The notes: generated by a model from the sequence alone, not told the origin. A stretch of 64,000 bases of DNA from Afipia sp. (GCA_030652315.1 JAUSAX010000088.1:30151-94150); one strand, 5' to 3'. Counted from the stretch's first letter, positions 42,892-52,037 are shown. A program made the numbers and translations.

Positions 42892-45021
42892 TCACACTGC
42901 CGCCCGCAGCGTGATTCGCACGGTTGTTCCTTCGCCTTCGACGCTTTCGGCTACGACGCGCCCGTTATGGACTCTGACGATTTTCTCGACGAGGAAGAGC
43001 CCGAGCCCCGAGCCTTCCACGCTCTCGGCGTTCGAGCCGCGGGTGGCGTGAGAAAATACATCGGGAAGATCACGCGACGGAATCCCGATGCCGCGATCCG
43101 TAACGTCAATCACGACGTCCGCCCCGTGTGTCGTCAGGACAAGATCGACAGGAGCGTTGCCTTTTAGCGCCGTGTATTTGACCGCGTTCTCCAGCAGGTT
43201 GACGATGGCAAGCTCCAGCATCCCGGCGTCGGCCATGACGGCCGCTGCTGCTCCCTGCGGATGCATGGACAGCCTGATGTCCGGGCCATTCAGAAGGTCG
43301 CGTGCCCGCTGGAAAGCCGACGAGACGACAGAACTGGCGTTGACACGAACGATTCGCGGCCTGAAGGACGGGCCCTGCAGCCTGCTTCGGGCGAGATTGA
43401 TCTCAAGCATTTCCACGAGCCGGGCGATGGCTCGCCTGATGCGCTCGATGCGGCCGCGGTTCGAGCCGTCGTCGGGTGCCAGAGCCAGTCCGATGCTATC
43501 GATGCTGGAGCGGATGGCGGCGAGGGGTGTGCGATACTGATGCGAAATGACTTCCAGAAAACGCACCTGCTGCAACTGGGATTGCTTCTCCGCCAGTAAG
43601 GCATCCTCGGCGACCCGGCGCGCTACCACCAGTTCGCGGGTTTTCTCCGCCACAAGGCGATTGGCAACCTGCCGGGCTTCTTGCGCTGTTTGGAGCGTTT
43701 CTTCACGCATGCGACCGTTAAGGGCTTCCGCGTCGCGCAACCTGACGGCGAGCGATCCCGTCAGCAATATCGTCAGGATGAAGCTCGCGATTCCGTAGCT
43801 ATGCACGGTCCAGTGCGGCATCCAGACATAGCCGAGGCGTTGTGTCATTGACAGGGAAGCTCCGGCACAGAGCGCGGTGAAGGCCGCGGCCCGCAGACGA
43901 CTGGCCGAGCCTCCATCATTCATTTGCCGCAGCCCTTCAACCATATTGATGATCGACATCAATATGCCGAAGATCGTGCCGACAGGACCGAAGACAGTGT
44001 TGTGGCCGGCGAAGGCAAAGCCGACTCCGACAATGCCGACAAGGGCCGTGAATTGATAAAGGCGGTATAGCAGGGGCGCCTTATTGCGGAGATCGAGGAT
44101 GCTCGAATAGGCGAGCGCGCTGGCGGCAAGTCCTGCCCAGGCGTTGAAGCCGATAAAGATGTCGTTGGCTGCGCCGTTGTCCGGAAACAGATAGACGTGG
44201 CTATAGCCCAGGTTGCCCATGTAGATCAGGATAATGCCAAGCGTGCTGAATGCCAGCAGCGGATACTGCGTCTTGCGGTCGAAGTAGAAGAAGACAAACT
44301 GCGTGACGAGCAGTGCGCTCATCCCGCCGAGCCAGATGCCGAAGGCGCTGGCAGTCGCTGCCACCTGCCGTCCCCGCTCTTCGACCGATCTCAACTGCAG
44401 ATTCAAATGCGTGGAGGAATTGGTGTTGAAAACGCGGATGTAGACGTGGGTGGAAATCCCTTCTGCAAAGGCAAGGCGGACAACGTTGTCCAGCGCGGAA
44501 ATGCCGTCTTGCGGTGGGGGGCGATGATCACCCATCTCATGACGGATGAAGTATTTCGCCTGAGACGCAGCGCCGGGCGCGGCAGTGTAGACGTCGATGG
44601 AATCAAGAAAATTCGGTGTCAGCGACAGAATCGCGTGCGTCTTTGCAAGACCGGGAAGCGACAGCCTGATCCAAACCGCCGTGTTGATGTAGCCGAGGTT
44701 GACGTCTGGCCCACGAACTGACCGGAACTGCGCCTGTCTGGCTGGATCGAGAACATCGGAAAGCGTGAGTGATGATGACGGATCGGTTAGAATGGAGACT
44801 GCGCCATTCAATTCCGGTAGCGCGGACTCGCCGGTTTGCCGCTCCAATGCGGAGGCATGGGGCGAAAATCCCTGCAGCGCCACGACAAGAAACAGCACCG
44901 CGATGAACTGAAGCCATCGGCAGATCCGCTGGCTGTGGTTCTGCGGCAGACCTGCTTCTGCACAACGTGAGATTTGGCCTTGCACCTCGGCGCTGATCGC
45001 GCCACTCAATGTTCTCGGCAT
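42892..45021 (-). CDS. Sensor histidine kinase, 7TMR-DISM type
   Basis: A 709-residue membrane sensor. ATG 45021 is chosen because the longer frame (45153) would run across the response regulator start. An N-terminal signal/anchor segment (FIAVLFLVVALQGF) and an extracellular ligand-binding DISMED2-like domain (TAVWIRLSLPGLAKTHAILS) are followed by seven membrane segments and then the HisKA box SHQYRTPLAAIRSS with His494, the N box LLENAVKYTALKG, and G boxes DRGIGIPSRDLPD and SGLGLFLVEKIV. 7TMR-DISM sensors read carbohydrates or other exported small ligands. It is divergent from, and 45 bases from, the response regulator, which it should phosphorylate. Confidence 0.85.
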   Translation of the reverse strand: MPRTLSGAISAEVQGQISRCAEAGLPQNHSQRICRWLQFIAVLFLVVALQGFSPHASALERQTGESALPELNGAVSILTDPSSSLTLSDVLDPARQAQFRSVRGPDVNLGYINTAVWIRLSLPGLAKTHAILSLTPNFLDSIDVYTAAPGAASQAKYFIRHEMGDHRPPPQDGISALDNVVRLAFAEGISTHVYIRVFNTNSSTHLNLQLRSVEERGRQVAATASAFGIWLGGMSALLVTQFVFFYFDRKTQYPLLAFSTLGIILIYMGNLGYSHVYLFPDNGAANDIFIGFNAWAGLAASALAYSSILDLRNKAPLLYRLYQFTALVGIVGVGFAFAGHNTVFGPVGTIFGILMSIINMVEGLRQMNDGGSASRLRAAAFTALCAGASLSMTQRLGYVWMPHWTVHSYGIASFILTILLTGSLAVRLRDAEALNGRMREETLQTAQEARQVANRLVAEKTRELVVARRVAEDALLAEKQSQLQQVRFLEVISHQYRTPLAAIRSSIDSIGLALAPDDGSNRGRIERIRRAIARLVEMLEINLARSRLQGPSFRPRIVRVNASSVVSSAFQRARDLLNGPDIRLSMHPQGAAAAVMADAGMLELAIVNLLENAVKYTALKGNAPVDLVLTTHGADVVIDVTDRGIGIPSRDLPDVFSHATRGSNAESVEGSGLGLFLVEKIVRVHNGRVVAESVEGEGTTVRITLRAAV

Positions 45022-45066
45022 CCGGACTCGGGGCAGAAATTTGCAGTTATTGGGCAAGCGCCGTTC

Positions 45067-45837
45067 ATGACAACAGTATCTCCCCCCTCGAAAAATGCGA
45101 CCGACGAAAACGTCTCTCACGACTTCAGGATCATCCTTGTCGAAGACGATCATGACTTGCGGCAGAGCATCGCCGATTACCTGCGGCTAAGGAAAATCCA
45201 CGTCACCGAAGTCGCATCCGGTATCGAGCTTTACAAGGCTTTGCGACAGGAGCGCTACGACATTGCCGTGCTGGACGTCAATCTGCCCGATGTCAGCGGC
45301 TTCGATCTGGCCCGCGACATTGCCTCCCAGAAGGACATGGGCATTATCTTGCTCACCGCTCGTACGGGCCGCGACGACAGAGTGCGCGGATATGCTGATG
45401 GAGCCGATCTCTATTTGACCAAACCGGTCGATGGTGAGGAACTCACACTGGCAATCATCAATCTTGGCCGCCGCATCCGTCATGCCGCGGGTCAGGAAGG
45501 CGCGCGTCGAACGGGAGTCGTTGAGACGAGCGATGGTATCCCGTGGAGGCTCGACCGGCAAAGCCAGTTGCTGCGCGCTTCCAACGGCACGTCCGTCAAG
45601 CTCTCAGCCAGAGAAGTCATGCTTCTGGAATATCTCGCACGGCGTCCGGGCGTAACGGTTTCTCGCGAGGAGATATCCAGTCTGTTCAGCCACGCGCAGT
45701 TCCATCCCGAAAGCCGGCGCATTGACGCCGCTCTTGCGAGGCTGCGCGCCAAGCTAAAAGCCGGCGGCATGGAATTGCCGCTGCACGTGGTGCACAGCGC
45801 CGGCCTGCGTTTGCTCGAAACGATCGAAATCTTGTGA
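45067..45837 (+). CDS. OmpR-type response regulator
   Basis: A 256-residue regulator from ATG 45067; a longer frame starts at 44974. The receiver domain has acidic pocket VEDDH, the phospho-acceptor Asp70 in AVLDVNLPDVSG, the Thr of LLTARTG and the Lys of LTKPVDG. The winged-helix domain (residues about 160-250) contains LSAREVMLLEYLARRPGVTV and SRRIDAALARLRAKLKAGG. OmpR-type proteins bind tandem direct repeats, and repeats of that type lie upstream of the barrel gene and the LodA operon. Divergent from the kinase. Confidence 0.85.
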   Translation: MTTVSPPSKNATDENVSHDFRIILVEDDHDLRQSIADYLRLRKIHVTEVASGIELYKALRQERYDIAVLDVNLPDVSGFDLARDIASQKDMGIILLTARTGRDDRVRGYADGADLYLTKPVDGEELTLAIINLGRRIRHAAGQEGARRTGVVETSDGIPWRLDRQSQLLRASNGTSVKLSAREVMLLEYLARRPGVTVSREEISSLFSHAQFHPESRRIDAALARLRAKLKAGGMELPLHVVHSAGLRLLETIEIL

Positions 45838-45850
45838 GGCTGCCTGACCA

Positions 45851-45868
45851 GGCGCGCTGGACCGCGCC
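45851..45868 (+). terminator. Small GC hairpin after response regulator
   Basis: GGCGCG and CGCGCC arms around a six-base loop, 13 bases after the stop. No T run, so terminator function is uncertain. Confidence 0.35.
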
Positions 45869-46013
45869 GGTGGCGGATGCGATGCGCGCAAGAAGGCTGA
45901 CGTATCTGGCCGGCGCATGAGAGATGGCCTCATGTTTCCGCGCCGCGTAAATGCTCGTGCATCCTTTATCTCTGGCCGGGCAAATTGCCGCAATGCATTT
46001 GATAAGCGCGCGA

Positions 46014-46048
46014 AAATCAAATGTAACGAATCCGATTCGTATGTAACG
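46014..46048. promoter_or_regulatory. GTAACG-type repeats upstream of the LodA operon
   Basis: The first 18 bases (AAATCAAATGTAACGAAT) are identical to 42753-42770. Two more units, GTAACGAGAA and GTAACGGAAA, follow ten bases apart after a short spacer. They lie about 320 bases before the oxidase ATG. The rest of the 530-base gap from 45838 to 46367 contains no gene I can support; the frames there look like shadows. Likely the operon promoter and regulator site. Confidence 0.55.
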
Positions 46049-46367
46049 AGAAGTAACGGAAAGCGCGGCTGCTGCGTATCAGCGGGACGCAATCCCGGTT
46101 TATGATCGCCTTTCACGCATCAGATTATCTACGCTGGCTCACTTCGCTTCTCTTCCGCGGCGCGATCCTGAATTTCATTCGGCTGCGCGTGGCAATCTCC
46201 TATTAAAGAATTCTGTTTAGGGGCTTTCATGTCGTGGAATGATCGCGCGCGCGTTTGATCCAAGTGCTGCTGTGTCATTGTTGATGGCGATGTCGCCACG
46301 AGATCCTCGTCCGGCTGTCGTCATCCGATCGTTCGAAGCCGCAAGAACAAAATTGAAGGACTGTCAC

Positions 46368-48332
46368 ATGAAGCGTCGCGATTTTCTGATTGGTGCCTCC
46401 GCTCTTGGTTTGGCTGCGCCCGCGTTCTTCAAGGCCGCTGTGTCACCGGCGGAAGCGCAGCAACCGGCGCCCGCGGGAGCACGTATCGTGCGCGCTGCGA
46501 TTTTTCCTGCCATCGGCTTCTCACGCGTAGGCAATGGCGATGAATGGTTCTTGGCTCCTGAAGTTCCTGGATTGATGACGGAGCCGCCCGGCGGCTTCAA
46601 GCAGGGACCAAATCGCATCAAGAAGCAGGTTCAGCGGTTTCGGGTGTACGGTTATGACGACCAGGGGCGCGTGGTGCGCGAACTCAGTGCGTCCGATGGC
46701 GTGCGCTGGACCGTGCATGTCGCCAACACCAAGGCCGCCTGGTATGGCTACTCAAATGCGATGGATGGCGGCGACAATGCGCCCGGCATTCCCGGTGCGT
46801 TGCGGAATGCCTCCATCGAACCGGCTCGTCGTGAAGCGATGCTGGTGATCGATGCCGGTCCTGTCCGCATTGACGGCATCTCGAAGAATGTCGATGGGCG
46901 TGATGCCGCCTGTCAGATGGCCGGCCGGTTCTGGGACAAGATGGCGGTGAAGCTCGGACATCTCCGCACCGACGATGCCGGCCGCCTGCTGGTGTTTCCC
47001 GCTGACGGAGTCGCGAACTCCGCGTTGCCGCAGAATCCGGTGCGTGACTTCACCAACAACGATGGATGGCATGACGACTGGTGCGATGGTTGGGTCAAGG
47101 CCACGGTACGGGTGGGTGATACGGATGTCGATTGTGAGCCAGCCTGGGTAGTTTGCTGTGGGCCGAAGTTTGCACCGCAGATCGAGCCGATCGTAAGTCT
47201 ATACGACGCCGCCCGCGAAGCGATGATCGACGCAGGTCATATGAAAGCGCAGCCCGGTCCGGTGTCCTTCCGCCGCGACGTGCTGCCAATTCTGAGGCGG
47301 TCCGGGATGATGCAGTGGGTCGCGCAGGCATCATATCTGGGTAAAGCCTGGACCGATCTCGACGATCTTTCCGATCCAGCGGTCATCAAGTCGCTGGCTG
47401 ATACGGGATCGAAGACGCGCTCCGCGCGCGACAAGGTGCTTGCGGCATTCCGCAAGCCCGGCGGAGAGGATGTCCGCTCGGCAGCGCTGCCTCCGATGCT
47501 CGGTGATGGCGTCAATTTCCCGGGCAGCCCGACCGGCTGGCTTACGCTAACACCAACCCAGTACAGAATTCTCAGCGACTGGGCCAAGGGTGATTTCGTC
47601 AACGATCTCGACGACGCCGCAGCCGATGCCGTCAAGCAGCTTGACGATATGCCTTTGTCGTTGCGTCCGGAAGCGTTGACGCGCGCCGCGCTCGATGCGT
47701 GCTCCGGCGGCGCGTTTCATCCCGGTGTGGAAATCACGTGGCCGATCCGTCATGCAGCACTTTATCGTTCGTCCAAGGACACCTCGCTGCCGTTCCGTAT
47801 CGCGATCTCGAACCGGAAGGGGCTGGTTCAGGATGTCGGGCTGCAGCTCAACCCGCAGAATGTGTTTGCGGGGCACCCGCAGCGGCCGCAGATCGGTGCT
47901 CCGGTCGGACCTCAGGCGCCCGGCGACCTTACGCGCTGGATGGGCGTTCCCTGGCAGGGCGACGCATTCAGTTGCCAGTCGGTGCTGACAGCGGATGGCT
48001 TCCCGACGCCCGTCTGGTGGCCTGCACTGCTTCCCGTCGATGTGTTGCCGGAAGGATTCTACAAGCAGCTGATGCGCACCGATCTTCCGGTGGAAGAGCG
48101 GCTGCGTTTTTATCACGCGCGTGTTGCCTGGTCGCGCGGCGCAGCCGGCATCGGTCTGCATGTCGAGGCCAGCTACACAGACGGTCTGCGCCGGATGATC
48201 GAGTTGTGGACTCAGATGGGTGTCGTCGTGCGTCGTAATGGCCCGAAAGACATTCCGGGCGTTCCTGCGGAAGTCTTTGTCGAGGTGCAGCGCGGTTCGA
48301 CCGATCTGGCCGCGACCAAAGAACCCACCTAG
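46368..48332 (+). CDS. LodA-like quinoprotein amino-acid/amine oxidase
   Basis: A 654-residue oxidase. GAAGGA precedes ATG 46368. The leader MKRRDFLIGASALGLAAPAF has a twin-arginine motif, so export of a folded cofactor-bearing enzyme is likely. Mature part: FPAIGFSRVGNGDEW, RFRVYGYDDQGRVVREL, FTNNDGWHDDWCDGWVKATV and LPILRR follow LodA order. The cysteine-tryptophylquinone cofactor is formed from a Cys and a Trp; here Cys445 in DACSGGAFHPGVE is the match, and Trp529 in MGVPWQGDAFSC is the best Trp (Trp524 is an alternative). LodA-type enzymes oxidise amino acids (lysine, glycine) and make H2O2, ammonia and a keto product. LodB and RidA genes follow. Confidence 0.82.
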   Translation: MKRRDFLIGASALGLAAPAFFKAAVSPAEAQQPAPAGARIVRAAIFPAIGFSRVGNGDEWFLAPEVPGLMTEPPGGFKQGPNRIKKQVQRFRVYGYDDQGRVVRELSASDGVRWTVHVANTKAAWYGYSNAMDGGDNAPGIPGALRNASIEPARREAMLVIDAGPVRIDGISKNVDGRDAACQMAGRFWDKMAVKLGHLRTDDAGRLLVFPADGVANSALPQNPVRDFTNNDGWHDDWCDGWVKATVRVGDTDVDCEPAWVVCCGPKFAPQIEPIVSLYDAAREAMIDAGHMKAQPGPVSFRRDVLPILRRSGMMQWVAQASYLGKAWTDLDDLSDPAVIKSLADTGSKTRSARDKVLAAFRKPGGEDVRSAALPPMLGDGVNFPGSPTGWLTLTPTQYRILSDWAKGDFVNDLDDAAADAVKQLDDMPLSLRPEALTRAALDACSGGAFHPGVEITWPIRHAALYRSSKDTSLPFRIAISNRKGLVQDVGLQLNPQNVFAGHPQRPQIGAPVGPQAPGDLTRWMGVPWQGDAFSCQSVLTADGFPTPVWWPALLPVDVLPEGFYKQLMRTDLPVEERLRFYHARVAWSRGAAGIGLHVEASYTDGLRRMIELWTQMGVVVRRNGPKDIPGVPAEVFVEVQRGSTDLAATKEPT

Positions 48333-49426
48333 TGGACGCACGTCAGGCTGTTGTTCTGGGAGCGGGCATGGCCGGGATGGCCTGCGCCCGCACCCTGCTG
48401 CGCCGGGGCATTCGTCCGCTTCTCGTCGCACCACAACAAGAAGCTGCAACTCGCGGGGAGACGCTGTCGTTTCGTGCATCTCCTTATCTCGAAACTCTTG
48501 GATGGCTCGAGTTGCTTGATGCGGAAACAGCGCTGCCGAGCCAGGGCCACTATTCGGTCTGGGGCGGTGGCGCGCTGCGCCGCGGTGCTGTTGGCCATGA
48601 AGAAATGCCGGGCTGGCACCTCGACCGCCAGCGGCTTGAAGCCCGGATGACCACATCGCTTGACGCCGACGGTGTGGAACGAATTTTCGCGGAAGCCCGT
48701 CAGTTGTCGAGATCGCCGGCGCAGGTCGTTGTCGAACTCACTGACGGTTCGTCGATCGCGGCGGAATTCGTCGTTGATTGCTCTGGCCGCGCCGCTGTCA
48801 CGTCCGGCGCTGATGCGTCGCTTCGCCGCCTCGATCGGCTTGTGGCTTGCTACAGCATCTTTACTCTCGATAACGACGTTGAAGCTGTAGCGGCTACGCT
48901 CGTCGAGGCGGTGGCGACGGGATGGTGGTACACGTCGATGATCCCCGGTGGTCGCATGCTGGTCGGTCTCTTCACCGATTCTGATCTGCTGCCGCCCGGA
49001 TTTCGCAAGGATGTCAAACTTTGGGCTGAGATGGCGTCGCAGACGACGGCAGTTTCCGCACGGCTGGCGAGCCTGGGTATTGATTTGACAGCGTCAACGG
49101 AATTGCAATTCGCGTCCGCAACAACGGTGACGGCAACGAAGCTGGTCGAGCCGCGTATTGTCCGGGCGGGTGACGCTGCGAGCGCGCTGGATCCGCTGGG
49201 AGCGAACGGACTCGCCACTGCTCTGTGGAGCGGCATTCGGGCGGCCGAGAGCGTTGCGCGATGTATCCTCCACGATGACGCTGCAGCGATGGCTCACTAT
49301 GAGCAGCGATTTCTGCAAGGTATCGCGTCGCACCTCGCCACACAGACAGCGTTGTATGCATCCGAGAATCGCTTTCAGGACGCGCCATTCTGGCAGCGGC
49401 GTCGTGGCTTGTGGCTGGAGAATTGA
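48332..49426 (+). CDS. LodB-like FAD-dependent oxidoreductase (quinone-cofactor maturation)
   Basis: A 364-residue flavoprotein. Its GTG start overlaps the LodA stop by one base, giving tight coupling. The FAD motif VVLGAGMAGMACARTLLRRG opens it, and a second FAD block VRAGDAASALDPLGANGLAT lies near residue 270, as in the tryptophan-halogenase-like flavoproteins that include LodB and GoxB. In Marinomonas, LodB is required for forming the tryptophylquinone in LodA, probably by hydroxylating the Trp before disulfide-like cross-linking. There is no signal peptide, so it acts in the cytoplasm on LodA before Tat export. Confidence 0.8.
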   Translation: MDARQAVVLGAGMAGMACARTLLRRGIRPLLVAPQQEAATRGETLSFRASPYLETLGWLELLDAETALPSQGHYSVWGGGALRRGAVGHEEMPGWHLDRQRLEARMTTSLDADGVERIFAEARQLSRSPAQVVVELTDGSSIAAEFVVDCSGRAAVTSGADASLRRLDRLVACYSIFTLDNDVEAVAATLVEAVATGWWYTSMIPGGRMLVGLFTDSDLLPPGFRKDVKLWAEMASQTTAVSARLASLGIDLTASTELQFASATTVTATKLVEPRIVRAGDAASALDPLGANGLATALWSGIRAAESVARCILHDDAAAMAHYEQRFLQGIASHLATQTALYASENRFQDAPFWQRRRGLWLEN

Positions 49427-49539
49427 TGGATGCGTTTTGTTGCCTGAGACCGTGGCCCGCAACGCTGGGTCCACGGAAAGCTACCAAGACTAAAACGACT
49501 AGGACTGAGGAGTTATCTATCTTGAAATGGAGGTTGTAC

Positions 49540-50007
49540 GTGTCTGTTAATCTGCGCCTGTTGGCTTCGGCCCTCGCTTGCGTTCTGCTCATGAGTCCAG
49601 CCCGCGCCGACGGCGTGAAGATTATCCCGTCTGTGAGTGGAGGCGTGAAGCCGAGCGGCTCGTGGAGCGCCGGAGCGCGCGCTGGCGATTTCGTGTTCGT
49701 TGGCGGTATGCGCGGCATCGAGCCCGCGACCGGCAAGCTCGTAGAAGGCGAAGAAGCGCGCGTGCGCCAGATGTTTCTCAATATGAAGCAGGTTGCTGCC
49801 GCCGAGGGAGCGTCCCTGCATGATGCGGTGCGTCTCGTTATCTATGTGTCTGACGTGGTGCGTCTGCGTCCGGTGGTGAACAAGGTACAAGAAGAGTTGT
49901 GGGGGAAAGGACCATATCCGCCGCGGACCGTTCTCGAGGTTCGTAAACTGGACCAGGATGACATTGCTGAGGTGGACGGAACATTCTACGCGCCCGTGAA
50001 AAAGTAA
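49540..50007 (+). CDS. RidA-family protein with N-terminal signal peptide
   Basis: A 155-residue protein. GTG 49540 lies six bases after GGAGG and starts a signal peptide (SVNLRLLASALACVLLMSPA to ADG); a longer frame starts at 49411 inside LodB. The mature part has FVFVGGMRGIEPATGKLVEG, then RQMFLNMKQVAAAEGASLHD and YPPRTVLEVRKLDQDDIAEV, the RidA trimer signatures; Arg in the PPRTVLEV motif is the key substrate residue. RidA hydrolyses reactive imines or enamines. Export would place it with the oxidase, where it could clear the imine product. Confidence 0.82.
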   Translation: MSVNLRLLASALACVLLMSPARADGVKIIPSVSGGVKPSGSWSAGARAGDFVFVGGMRGIEPATGKLVEGEEARVRQMFLNMKQVAAAEGASLHDAVRLVIYVSDVVRLRPVVNKVQEELWGKGPYPPRTVLEVRKLDQDDIAEVDGTFYAPVKK

Positions 50008-50018
50008 GATCTCGGTTG

Positions 50019-50052
50019 TCCGGTGGCCGGCTGCGCATGCGCAGCCACCGGA
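50019..50052 (+). terminator. Strong stem-loop ending the LodA operon
   Basis: TCCGGTG pairs with CACCGGA outside, and GCTGCGCA with TGCGCAGC inside, 11 bases after the RidA stop. A long GC-rich stem; no T run follows. Confidence 0.65.
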
Positions 50053-50249
50053 TTCGAAAACACCTCGTCAACGCCTGCTTCCGCGATTCCTCGATCGCAC
50101 GGATCAAGCGCTGGCGTACCAACGTGTCAGGTTCAGCGCTCGGCAGAAGTCCTGTGGCTGTCCTTTGCTGCAGACAGCCACGACTTGATGCGTGATATTT
50201 TATAGTGCGACGCTCGGCCGTTGCATTATAGAGACGAGTTGCTGCAGCC

Positions 50250-51740
50250 TTACTCCGCCGCTAGTTCCTCGGCATTGGGGTCGCCCGGCGCCGTCGCCCA
50301 AGCCAGTTCAACGAGCGTCACGATTCGCCGGCCTGCACCGTCAAGCTGGCAAACGATCAGGCCCTGCTCCTCGATGTAGGTCAACAGACGCCGTGCACGG
50401 CGCAAAGAGTGTGAGCCATAGGCGCGGGCAATCGCCGCATCGTTCGGGCAGGGCCAACCCTCTTTCGCGGCGCGGGCGATCATCATGAAGACACCCTGCA
50501 TATCCTCGGGCAGAATGGAGGCGCGGACGGAGACATCCTGCCACGCGTCATCCATCGCCATATCGGAGCCGAGCCCGGCGCGGGCGCGCGTCAGCATGCG
50601 ACGGAAGTCAGCCAGGTCCGGCACCGCGGCACCGAGGCCTGCTATTCGACAGCGAACCACGAACTCCTGATAGAGGACGCCGATGACGCGGAATCCCGCG
50701 TCCGGTTCCGCCATGACGGCGCGCAGAATACTGTCCACCCGCCCACGCCGCTCCGCCAGTTCTTCAGCGCTGAGTGGCTGCTCGACCACCAGTTCGGGAC
50801 GGATCTCCAGCGCCGCGGACTTCGCGGCCATGAGCTGGTCGAGGAGGTCAGGCGACGATCGGCGCTGGGGCCGGTTATTCTCAGGCGGCGGGGCTGCCAG
50901 AATAATGGCGCGCGCGTCCTCCAGTGTTGCCTCCGGGAGCGGCATCAGTCGCGGAGTCGCATTGCGCGGCTGGGTATCCGTTGGACCGATGCGCAGTCCC
51001 AAGGGGCGGCGGGAGAGGGCCGGGCCCAGCGCCATGAATTGCCCGCGCTCCAGATCCCGGAAGGCGTCTGCCTGTCGCCGCTCCATGCCCAGAAGATCGG
51101 CGGCACGCGCCATGTCGATATCCAGGAAGGTTCGGCCCATGAGGAAATTGGACGCCTCGGCAGCGACGTTCTTGGCGAGCTTCGCCAGCCGCTGCGTCGC
51201 GATGATTCCTGCAAGCCCGCGTTTGCGGCCACGGCACATCAGGTTTGTCATGGCACCGAGAGAGAGTTTACGCGCTTCGTCCGAAACCTCTCCTGCGACT
51301 GCGGGCGCGAAGAGCTGCGCCTCATCCACCACGACCAGCATCGGGTACCAGTGATCGCGGGCGACCTCGAAAAGCCCGCCAAGGAAGGCGGCGGCGCGCC
51401 GCATCTGATTCTCTGCGTCGAGCCCCTCGAGATTGAGCACCGTGGAGACGCGATGGATGCGCGCTCGTTCGCCGGCGGCCTGCAGGCCACGCTCGGTATG
51501 GTCCTCGGCATCGATCACGAGGTGGCCGAAACGGTCGGTCAGCGTCACGAAGTCGCCTTCGGGGTCGATGATGGTCTGCTGCACCCAAGGGGCAGTCTGT
51601 TCCAGCAGTCGGCGCAGCAAATGGGATTTTCCGGAGCCCGAATTGCCCTGCACCAGCAGGCGAGTCGCCAGCAGTTCCTCAAGGTCCAGAGTCGCCGGGG
51701 CGCCTGCCGTTGTGTGTCCCATCTCAATTGCAACGGTCAT
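50250..51740 (-). CDS. HerA-like ATPase
   Basis: A 496-residue P-loop ATPase of the HerA/FtsK group; ATG 51740 is chosen over a TTG four codons upstream. The Walker A motif GNSGSGKSH is near residue 35, Walker B LVVVDEAQLFAP near residue 145, and the sensor region GLAGIIATQRLAKLAK follows. HerA helicases process DNA ends with the nuclease NurA. No NurA-like gene is adjacent, and in rhizobia this lone form is common. The C-terminal half (winged-helix-like ARAYGSHSLRRARRLLTYIE) may bind DNA. It sits between the LodA operon and the TetR gene, transcribed opposite to both. Confidence 0.8.
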   Translation of the reverse strand: MTVAIEMGHTTAGAPATLDLEELLATRLLVQGNSGSGKSHLLRRLLEQTAPWVQQTIIDPEGDFVTLTDRFGHLVIDAEDHTERGLQAAGERARIHRVSTVLNLEGLDAENQMRRAAAFLGGLFEVARDHWYPMLVVVDEAQLFAPAVAGEVSDEARKLSLGAMTNLMCRGRKRGLAGIIATQRLAKLAKNVAAEASNFLMGRTFLDIDMARAADLLGMERRQADAFRDLERGQFMALGPALSRRPLGLRIGPTDTQPRNATPRLMPLPEATLEDARAIILAAPPPENNRPQRRSSPDLLDQLMAAKSAALEIRPELVVEQPLSAEELAERRGRVDSILRAVMAEPDAGFRVIGVLYQEFVVRCRIAGLGAAVPDLADFRRMLTRARAGLGSDMAMDDAWQDVSVRASILPEDMQGVFMMIARAAKEGWPCPNDAAIARAYGSHSLRRARRLLTYIEEQGLIVCQLDGAGRRIVTLVELAWATAPGDPNAEELAAE

Positions 51741-52037
51741 GTCTCGACTCAAAGTCTCCCTGCGGAGAGGGGCTTACCAACCTGATCGCAGCCCGTCGAG
51801 CGCCGAGAGCGCACGTTACCACCAGGCAATATGGCTGCTTAGCAGAGGGTGTGACGGTTCATCGTCATGCGCCTTCTTTTTGTCCGCATACTCGCGTTCA
51901 GCCCAAGGTGCCTTCCTCTGTCGGATTGAGTGATTTCCCCTTCCAGTACAAGCGCTTCGCCAGCGTCCGTTGACGATCACGACCAAGCGAGTGGGCCTCG
52001 GCCAGCGCTGACACAGTTGAAAACTTTCATTCCGATT

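Noticed and set aside
47547..48656. Minus-strand 369-residue frame across LodA and LodB
   Set aside because: Covers two genes with strong family signatures; typical antisense composition.
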